Made by a program: the position numbers and the translations under genes. A DNA stretch of 45,794 bases from Clostridia bacterium (GTDB taxonomy: Bacteria > Bacillota > Clostridia > Oscillospirales > CAG-272): positions 1 to 45,794 of the forward strand of contig JAFQKA010000010.1 in NCBI GenBank assembly GCA_017397175.1, given 5' to 3'. Below are positions 40,301 to 45,794 of this stretch, in pieces (the first letter of the stretch is position 1; each line of letters begins with the position of its first letter). The notes below the pieces were generated by a model that searched no databases, was not told the DNA's origin, and saw nothing but the letters and a program-made list of their open reading frames with translations.

Positions 40301-42355
40301 GCCGAAAAACCGGAAGAGAACACAAGCAAGCTGGTATACACCGAGATCAACGGCGGTTCCGAATATGAGGTGACGTCTGCGGGCTTCGAACGCGGAGATA
40401 CGCTCAACATTCCGTCCGAGTATAACGGGAAGCCCGTCACGGTTATCGGTGATAGAGCTTTTTCGGGGCTCCATTTCAAAAAAGTCGTCATACCGGACAG
40501 CGTTACTCATATAGGAAAGGAAGCCTTCGCGTCGTGCGGAGATTTGGAAAGCGTTGAAACGAGTGCCGTTTCGATCGGAGCGGCGGCGGTTTCAAATTGC
40601 AAAAATCTGAAGAGCGTAACATTTAAAGGAAATATTACGCATATTGCGGACAGCACATTCAAGGACTGCCAAAGCCTTGAAAGCATAGTTCTTCCGTCAA
40701 CGGTGACGGAGATAGGGAACAAGGCGTTCTTTAACTGTTCTGCGTTGAAGAATATAGATCTTCCCCTTGGTGTGCGCAGTATAGGTGAACAGTCATTTAT
40801 GTACTGCGGATCAATTGAGGAGCTTGTTATTCCACAATATCTTGAATCCATCGCGGAAAACGCATTCCCTTATTGTCACGGGATCAGCAGTATCCGAGTG
40901 GAATCCGGAAACAAAAGATATTATGCTGACGGAAACTGCTTGATTGAGCAGGTCGAAAATGAAAAATATCTCGTTATGGGATGTAAGACGAGTGCTATAC
41001 CGAATAATATTCACGGAATGTACGACGGTGCCTTTGAGGGCTGTGCCGAGCTTGAACAGATAAGTGTTCCCGACGGAGTGACAAGTATTCCCGAAAGCGC
41101 TTTTGCGGATTGTACTGCGCTGAAGAATGTTGTTTTACCGGAGAGTATAAAGCGAATAGAGAATGATGCATTTTCCGGTTGCCGTAATCTGGAATCCGTG
41201 AATCTTCCCGACGGTATAGAGTTTTTGGCATCTTCCGCATTCAATGAGTGCCCGGCTGTTGAGACTGAAGACAACGTGAGTTATTTGGGAAAATGGTGTC
41301 TTTCAAACAGTTCTTTTGATAAGGTCATAACGGTAAGAGAAGGAACGGAGCATATTGCAGCATACGCCTTTTCCGATCTTGAGTATATTGAGCTTCCTGT
41401 AAGCTTGAAATCCATAGGGGAAATGGCATTATGGGATTGTTTTAATATAAAGAAGATCGAATATAAGGGAACGGAGCAACAGTGGAATGATATAAAAAAG
41501 CCTACAAGTTTTATACATCCCGAATGCGAATGTGATATAAGCTTTTTGGGAGTTCCCGAAGGACATGAATACCTCTATGAAACAATGCGCGCCCTCGTTG
41601 ACGGAGCAATAGACGTTTTTGAAGATCGTTGCGGTGTAGGGGTAGGTGTGTATGAAGATCTGCGCGGTATTGAGATAGGCGATTTTGAGATATATTTTGA
41701 GGGCTTTCCCGTCGTAGAGGACGGCAGCATTGTGGAGGAGTGTCCGGTACTGAAATTAGAGGTAATATCGGGCGAGTCGAAGATACTTCCCGTGGGAACA
41801 CACGAGCTTGTCTTCTTTGAAGGAATGTATACCTCTTTCGTAAAGAAGGATGAGTTTAAATGGCCCGGGGAGCATACAAATGACATCTCTCCCGCTGTGA
41901 GATACGTATACGATGTTGGCTCTGACAGAGATTTTGAGTCTGTCAAAAAAGAGGGACTTCGTCTCTTTGGCCTTTGTGATTTCATAATAGGCCGCCTTGA
42001 TTACATATCGGGAACCTATGGCTCAAAGACCGAGGAAGAGATAAAAGCATATGCTGAAAAATACCTTGGAGTAAGCGGCGATGAGCTTGTTTTTGATGAT
42101 AATAAGATATTGAAGCTCGACGACGGTTATGCTATGCTTGGAAGAGGAGGTTCTTCACACGTATCTAATGTTATTTCGGAAGAAGTGAGGAACTCAATAA
42201 CCGTAGTCACTATGCAGTTTTGGGCGGATCATTCAAAGTTCGTTCCGTCAAGGAAGGTCGAATTCCATATGGAGCTTGTTGACGGAGAATACAAGCCTAT
42301 TAAGACTGTTATTCTTGAAGACAGCGAGTTTGCGACAGCCTACTACGGTTGTTGA
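40247..42355 (+). CDS. Lipoprotein 2: BspA-like leucine-rich-repeat protein
   Basis: 702 residues with lipobox LLASC (Cys18). Residues about 30-400 are LRR_5/BspA-type repeats of about 23 residues: VTIGD..F..C..L..V.LP..(V)..I, for example SIGEQSFMYCGSIEELVIP, IPESAFADCTALKNVVLP and IENDAFSGCRNLESVNLP. The C-terminal 300 residues (from about HEYLYETMRALVDGAIDVF) form an acidic domain I do not recognise. BspA-type repeats mediate binding to host or to other cells in some gut bacteria. It is unlike lipoproteins 1 and 3 apart from its signal peptide and promoter. Confidence 0.88.
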   Translation: MKRLLTILAVFALLLASCAEKPEENTSKLVYTEINGGSEYEVTSAGFERGDTLNIPSEYNGKPVTVIGDRAFSGLHFKKVVIPDSVTHIGKEAFASCGDLESVETSAVSIGAAAVSNCKNLKSVTFKGNITHIADSTFKDCQSLESIVLPSTVTEIGNKAFFNCSALKNIDLPLGVRSIGEQSFMYCGSIEELVIPQYLESIAENAFPYCHGISSIRVESGNKRYYADGNCLIEQVENEKYLVMGCKTSAIPNNIHGMYDGAFEGCAELEQISVPDGVTSIPESAFADCTALKNVVLPESIKRIENDAFSGCRNLESVNLPDGIEFLASSAFNECPAVETEDNVSYLGKWCLSNSSFDKVITVREGTEHIAAYAFSDLEYIELPVSLKSIGEMALWDCFNIKKIEYKGTEQQWNDIKKPTSFIHPECECDISFLGVPEGHEYLYETMRALVDGAIDVFEDRCGVGVGVYEDLRGIEIGDFEIYFEGFPVVEDGSIVEECPVLKLEVISGESKILPVGTHELVFFEGMYTSFVKKDEFKWPGEHTNDISPAVRYVYDVGSDRDFESVKKEGLRLFGLCDFIIGRLDYISGTYGSKTEEEIKAYAEKYLGVSGDELVFDDNKILKLDDGYAMLGRGGSSHVSNVISEEVRNSITVVTMQFWADHSKFVPSRKVEFHMELVDGEYKPIKTVILEDSEFATAYYGC

Positions 42356-42372
42356 TATCGAGATTTTCGAAG

Positions 42373-42538
42373 CACTCGCCATGCTTTGACAGAAAAATGA
42401 ATTTTTCGGGAAAAGTGTAACATTCTTGCGCTTTTCCCGTCTTTATAGGTAGAGATCTCATTTCGCATTACAGGAGGTTTATTTATGAAGAGATTACTTA
42501 CAATACTTGCCGTTATGGCATTGCTTCTCACATCCTGC
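42373..42538 (+). repeat. Upstream-and-signal-peptide repeat, copy 2
   Basis: This is the second copy of the repeat described at 40141-40300. The upstream similarity begins with CTTTGACAGAAAAATGAA against CTTTGGCAAAAAAATGAA and ends at the lipobox Cys codon. Confidence 0.85.
42416..42441 (+). promoter_or_regulatory. ECF-sigma-like promoter, lipoprotein gene 3
   Basis: TGTAAC (42416-42421), 16 nt, CGTC (42438-42441), then TTTATAGGTAGAGATC. GGGAAAAGTG with CGCTTTTCCC forms a 10-bp stem around it, so a terminator of the preceding gene is an alternative reading. Confidence 0.62.
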
Positions 42539-43606
42539 GTTAGCACCCGACCGCTTGATCGGGATAAGCTACCCGCAAAGGATGACGGAACGGATCTGCC
42601 CATCGTTGATAACAGACCCGCAGATATCGGAAACGATCGAATCGAAATTCCCATCCTTTCCGACCAGTACAGTGCATGGGCAAATTGGACGGACGACGAG
42701 AGGGTGACGCGGGGAATAGTCAATCCCGACACGGTCAGTCATACTTACCACAGAAAACATCTTCCACTTTATCGGATCGACAGTGTTGAGGAGCTTGAGA
42801 AGTTCATCGAGGACTACGGCGACGTTTTCTCAATGAATTACAAGTATGATGAAAACGAGGGCTTTGCGGCTGCAACGGCTCACTGCGACGTTGATTTCTT
42901 TGCGGACAAATTTCTGCTGGTGGCATATATGGAGGCTCCAAGTGGATCATTCAGATACGGTGCGCGCAATATAATCATTGATGACGGAGCACTTACTCTT
43001 GAAATTGAGCAGACTAACGATCCAGAGGCCTACACCGACGATATGTCGGGCTGGCTTGTGACGGCGGAGGTTATCCGAGCGTCTGTTACGACGGAATGTA
43101 CCTCGTATGACGCGGCCTACGTCGGGGTAAAGGGCAGGGAAGACGAGCCGGTCGTACCGCGGATAATGAGCGAGCCCCCAACACTTGCCGTAATAACACC
43201 GGATGGTTCGATAAAGGCCAGCATGGGAACCAGCAGTTGGTTTTATCCCGTGGGTGACGGCACGAGCGGTGCCAATATGTACGACAGCAATCACCCCACA
43301 AGCAAACAATTTATCGACGTTATGCCCAGACTTTCAAACGATAAATATTACGACGTTACAGGCGGCGTCTACGCTAAATTGGCATTTGATTTTCAACGTG
43401 TGCCCGAGATATCAATTAAGCGTTGGAAATGCGATGGAGACAATGTTTTCTCCGAGCCGGAGCAGGTTCAGGTCTTTGATGACATTTGTTTTCACATAAA
43501 CCAAGACGGTGAATTCATTTACGAAGTAACGGCTGTTTGGGACACGTCGATCGACGGATACGGTGGAAACGTGACCTACGTTTTCAGCATTGGACCGACC
43601 AAATGA
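42485..43606 (+). CDS. Lipoprotein 3: paralogue of lipoprotein 1 with one repeat domain
   Basis: 373 residues with lipobox LLTSC (Cys18). The N-domain is close to lipoprotein 1: WANWTDDERVTRGIVNPDTV, then HLPLYRIDSVEELEKFIEDYG, MEAPSGSFRYG and DMSGWLVT. It then has one copy of the repeat domain (PPTLAVITPDGSIKA, a GTSSWFYPVGDGTSGA turn, FDFQRVPEISIKRW and YEVTAVWDTSIDGYGGNVTY). Lipoprotein 1 has two copies. The SSWxYPxGDGT turn resembles domains of unknown function in other Bacillota lipoproteins. The function is unknown. Confidence 0.87.
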   Translation: MKRLLTILAVMALLLTSCVSTRPLDRDKLPAKDDGTDLPIVDNRPADIGNDRIEIPILSDQYSAWANWTDDERVTRGIVNPDTVSHTYHRKHLPLYRIDSVEELEKFIEDYGDVFSMNYKYDENEGFAAATAHCDVDFFADKFLLVAYMEAPSGSFRYGARNIIIDDGALTLEIEQTNDPEAYTDDMSGWLVTAEVIRASVTTECTSYDAAYVGVKGREDEPVVPRIMSEPPTLAVITPDGSIKASMGTSSWFYPVGDGTSGANMYDSNHPTSKQFIDVMPRLSNDKYYDVTGGVYAKLAFDFQRVPEISIKRWKCDGDNVFSEPEQVQVFDDICFHINQDGEFIYEVTAVWDTSIDGYGGNVTYVFSIGPTK

Positions 43607-43609
43607 ATC

Positions 43610-43645
43610 AAACAAAAAGCACGGCACGAGCCGTGCTTTTTGTTT
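43610..43645 (+). terminator. Terminator after lipoprotein gene 3
   Basis: AAACAAAAAGCACGGC-acga-GCCGTGCTTTTTGTTT, a 16-bp stem, closes the lipoprotein cluster. Confidence 0.95.
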
Positions 43646-43676
43646 GCGAAAATTTTTGAATGTGACCAAAATTTCA

Positions 43677-43916
43677 TTATGTAGGGGCGACCATTGATTG
43701 CCTGCGGTCAGATAATATCCGCCCATACGGAAAACGGCAATGAGTTGTAGTACCTCATCTTATTGAAATGTTAGATGAGATGAGAATATAACATAAAAGT
43801 TAGATTTTCTTTGCGAATTAGATTCATCTCTAATTGCAACGGATATGATTATCTCACAGATAATCCCGCCATCTTGTTCAAATTTCTTCAAACAACCCTT
43901 GAAATATAAGGGTTTT
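43677..43916. repeat. Gene-free stretch with several inverted repeats, including a GTAGGGGCG-type element
   Basis: The gap 43646-44042 holds no convincing gene. It has a GTAGGGGCGACC...GGTC...CGCCC element (GGGCG 43685-43689 with CGCCC 43720-43724; GACC with GGTC inside), of the type scattered in many Clostridia genomes. It also has CTCATCT/AGATGAG (43754-43779), GATTATCT-cac-AGATAATC (43847-43865), and AACCCTT-gaaatat-AAGGGTT (43894-43914) followed by TTGGGGCTTTTTTG. These could be remnants of a small mobile repeat. Confidence 0.55.
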
Positions 43917-43968
43917 GGGGCTTTTTTGATAAAAAAATCGGCAAAAGCGAAAAATTAACGGGGAAGAC

Positions 43969-43997
43969 TTGATTTCGCGCCACAAATGTTATATAAT
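43969..43997 (+). promoter_or_regulatory. Promoter of the LCP-glyS unit
   Basis: TTGATT (43969-43974) and TATAAT (43992-43997) are separated by 17 nt. The longest LCP frame would start inside this promoter and is rejected. Confidence 0.85.
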
Positions 43998-44042
43998 AGA
44001 ATGAATTTATTTAATTCGGATTATTTTACGGAGGTGAAGTTA

Positions 44043-45083
44043 TTGCTTTCATCAATAAGAAACTTTGCTATTACGTTTGTAATATCATTTGTTACCTTTG
44101 CGGCGTTGGCATGCCTTATAGTTTCACTGGTGTTCGGAACAGGCAACAAAAATGAACTGCCCAATGACATGATCGTCAGCGGTACAGACGACTCCTTCGG
44201 ATTTGACACGTCGGACGAGGATGATACAAGGGAAGAGCTTCAGGGTGATTCCTTCAATATGCTCTTCCTCGGACTTGACTATGCTCCCTCGCTTTTCTAC
44301 GACATCTACGATCCGGAGAGTGTTGCGGGTCTTGTGGACTATGAATCGGAGATCGAGGCGGGAAGCTCTGTCACGGACGGTATCTATCGCGAGATAAGTG
44401 CCGACACTATCATGCTTGTGTGCGTAAGCAAGGAAAGGGAAGAATTTGCATTCGCTACCTTCAGCCCCTACACGGTGGTAAGCTACAAGGGTGAGTCCGT
44501 ATACCTGGGCAGAATTTTCGAGGAATACGGTATTGGTGAATTTAAAAAGACTGTTGAAAGGCTCTCGGGTCTGACAGTTGACAGATATGCCGTTGTCAGC
44601 ATGAACGAATTTCCCGATATGCTAAATATAATAGACGGTGTTACCTTCAACGTGCCCTGCGACATGAAATACACGGATAACCGTGGTCAACTGAACATCA
44701 ATATCAAGGCAGGTATGCAGAATCTCAACGGTGAGGATGCCCTTAAGGTTCTTCGTTTCAATTCTTACGAGGGAACCGAGCATTCGAGAATGAAGACTAC
44801 CATTGAATTTGCAAAGGCTGTCATGCGTAAGCTGACAAGCGAGGCGGATATCCGCACTTACATAACAAAGGCCACCGCGCTTTTCAAAAAGGCGGACGGA
44901 ATGTTCATCACCGATTTTACAACAAACGATCTTAACGCGAACCTTGATCTGATCTTCTCTTATTCGAGATTTTCGCCCGTTACCATTGATATTCCCGGAG
45001 AATACAGGACGGTGGGCGGTGTGCTGACATTTGTACCCAACGCCAAGGGCTGCACCGAGGCTTTCAGGGATTATAAGAGATAA
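44043..45083 (+). CDS. LytR-CpsA-Psr (LCP) family protein, TTG start, lacking some conserved arginines
   Basis: 346 residues from TTG 44043, chosen because GGAGG (44030-44034) is 8 nt upstream and the only in-frame ATGs (43986, 44001) overlap or precede the transcription start. Layout: short cytosolic start, one TM (FAITFVISFVTFAALACLIVSLV), then the LCP domain: MLFLGLDY, DTIMLVCVSKE, LRFNSYEGTEHSRMKTTIEF. LCP enzymes attach wall polymers to peptidoglycan using several Arg residues. Here the usual R-S-DTIML reads SADTIML, and the SIPRDT-like strand reads FSPYTVVSYKG, so two arginines are missing. It may be a non-catalytic relative. Next gene is glyS. Confidence 0.87.
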   Translation: MLSSIRNFAITFVISFVTFAALACLIVSLVFGTGNKNELPNDMIVSGTDDSFGFDTSDEDDTREELQGDSFNMLFLGLDYAPSLFYDIYDPESVAGLVDYESEIEAGSSVTDGIYREISADTIMLVCVSKEREEFAFATFSPYTVVSYKGESVYLGRIFEEYGIGEFKKTVERLSGLTVDRYAVVSMNEFPDMLNIIDGVTFNVPCDMKYTDNRGQLNINIKAGMQNLNGEDALKVLRFNSYEGTEHSRMKTTIEFAKAVMRKLTSEADIRTYITKATALFKKADGMFITDFTTNDLNANLDLIFSYSRFSPVTIDIPGEYRTVGGVLTFVPNAKGCTEAFRDYKR

Positions 45084-45126
45084 AGAGTAAATTATTTCGC
45101 CGCGATTGCGGCAGAATGGAGACATA

Positions 45127-45794
45127 ATGAAAAACACAGAAAAGACAATGGAAAAAATCGTTGCTCTTTGCAAAACCAGAGGATTTATTTTCCCCGGCTC
45201 CGAGATCTACGGTGGTCTGGCTAATACCTGGGATTACGGACCTCTCGGCGTTGAGCTGAAGAACAACGTGAAAAAGGCATGGTGGAAGAAGTTCGTTCAG
45301 GAAAACCCCTACAACGTAGGTCTTGATGCGGCTATCCTCATGAACCCCCAGACCTGGGTCGCTTCCGGTCACCTTTCCGGATTTTCCGATCCTCTCATGG
45401 ACTGCAAGGAGTGTCACGAGCGTTTTCGCGCGGACAAGATCATCGAGGATTGGTGTGCTGAGAACAATTTTGAGCTTCCCAAGCCTATCGACGCATTTGA
45501 GCAGAGCGAGATGAAGGATTTCGTTGAAGAGCACAACATTCCCTGTCCCACCTGCGGCAAGCACAATTTCACGGATATCCGTCAGTTCAACCTTATGTTC
45601 AAGACCTTCCAGGGTGTAACCGAGGACGCAAAGAATACAGTTTATCTTCGTCCCGAAACAGCACAGGGTATCTTTGTAAACTTTGCAAATGTACAGAGAA
45701 CAACAAGAAGAAAGGTTCCCTTCGGCATTGCACAGATAGGTAAGTCCTTCAGAAATGAAATCACACCCGGCAACTTCATTTTCCGTGTTCGTGA
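45127..45794 (+). CDS. glyS: Glycyl-tRNA synthetase, dimeric (alpha2) type (3' end cut off)
   Basis: Reading from ATG 45127 gives 222 residues to the window edge: [56 protein letters not shown], then a metal-type [17 protein letters not shown] and the class II motif [15 protein letters not shown], ending [19 protein letters not shown]. It is the single-chain GlyRS used by most Bacillota and eukaryotes, not the alpha2-beta2 form. GGAG lies 5 nt before the start. It probably shares the LCP promoter; the 43-nt gap has only a small GCCGC/GCGGC hairpin and no T-box. Confidence 0.95.
   Translation, partial: MKNTEKTMEKIVALCKTRGFIFPGSEIYGGLANTWDYGPLGVELKNNVKKAWWKKFVQENPYNVGLDAAILMNPQTWVASGHLSGFSDPLMDCKECHERFRADKIIEDWCAENNFELPKPIDAFEQSEMKDFVEEHNIPCPTCGKHNFTDIRQFNLMFKTFQGVTEDAKNTVYLRPETAQGIFVNFANVQRTTRRKVPFGIAQIGKSFRNEITPGNFIFRVR

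Noticed and set aside
45084-45126. T-box leader before glyS
   Set aside because: The 43-nt gap is far too short and lacks the T-box core; only a 5-bp hairpin is present.
1-45794. CRISPR arrays, prophage genes, insertion sequences, rRNA genes
   Set aside because: I saw no regularly spaced direct repeats, transposase, integrase or rRNA sequence in the window.

Overview
The window looks like a chromosomal segment of an anaerobic, probably gut-dwelling, spore-forming Clostridia (Bacillota), of an Oscillospirales or Christensenellales-like type. This rests on the gene content: rpmH-rnpA-yidD-yidC-jag-mnmE, a SipL/DUF3794 protein with a LysM domain, zinc-type L31, QueT with a preQ1 leader, and many strong TTGAxx-17-TATAAT promoters and AAGGAGG ribosome sites. 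It also carries many genes for plant or mucin sugar use. I assign no species. Both ends cut a gene: an AraC regulator on the left and glyS on the right.

Layout. 0-5.5 kb: a divergent AraC regulator and a four-gene uronate operon (uxaC, SDR mannonate oxidoreductase, uxuA, GH39-like glycosidase), every junction overlapping by 4 nt. 5.5-9.5 kb: a PMCA-type Ca2+ ATPase, a MIF-type tautomerase and a biotin ligase. 9.5-11.7 kb: rsmA, tRNA-Thr(CGU), an unusual array of four palindromes, and a methyltransferase gene with its own promoter. 11.8-16.1 kb: mnmE, jag, yidC, yidD, rnpA and rpmH on the minus strand, with no dnaA or oriC next to rpmH; holA is divergent instead. 17.4-19.8 kb: mntP and an AbrB-ABC exporter operon. 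20-24.2 kb: two Gfo/Idh/MocA oxidoreductases, a TIM-barrel sugar isomerase and a second AraC regulator. 24.2-33.9 kb: a Cys-rich small protein, the SipL-like protein, an esterase/membrane protein/queT operon with a preQ1-I riboswitch between genes, ThuA plus glutamine synthetase, a SemiSWEET-like protein plus DUF4886, hflX, rpmE and a small orphan. 33.9-38.5 kb: a membrane-anchored esterase with a BspA-like repeat tail, mgtE and a pyridoxal-type kinase. 38.5-43.6 kb: three tandem lipoprotein genes. 44-45.8 kb: an LCP-family protein and the start of glyS.

The most interesting region is 38.5-43.6 kb. The three lipoprotein genes each follow a GTAAC-(16/17)-(C/T)GTC-TTTATA element that resembles an extracytoplasmic-function (ECF) sigma promoter. 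Two of the proteins are paralogues built from one N-terminal domain plus one or two copies of a C-terminal beta-rich repeat. The third is an unrelated leucine-rich-repeat lipoprotein that carries almost the same upstream region and signal peptide as its neighbour, as if promoter and export signal had been copied as a cassette. Together they suggest a small envelope-stress or surface regulon. The preQ1 riboswitch, the tRNA-Thr palindrome array, the hairpins between rpmH and rnpA, and an LCP protein that seems to lack expected arginines are secondary leads.
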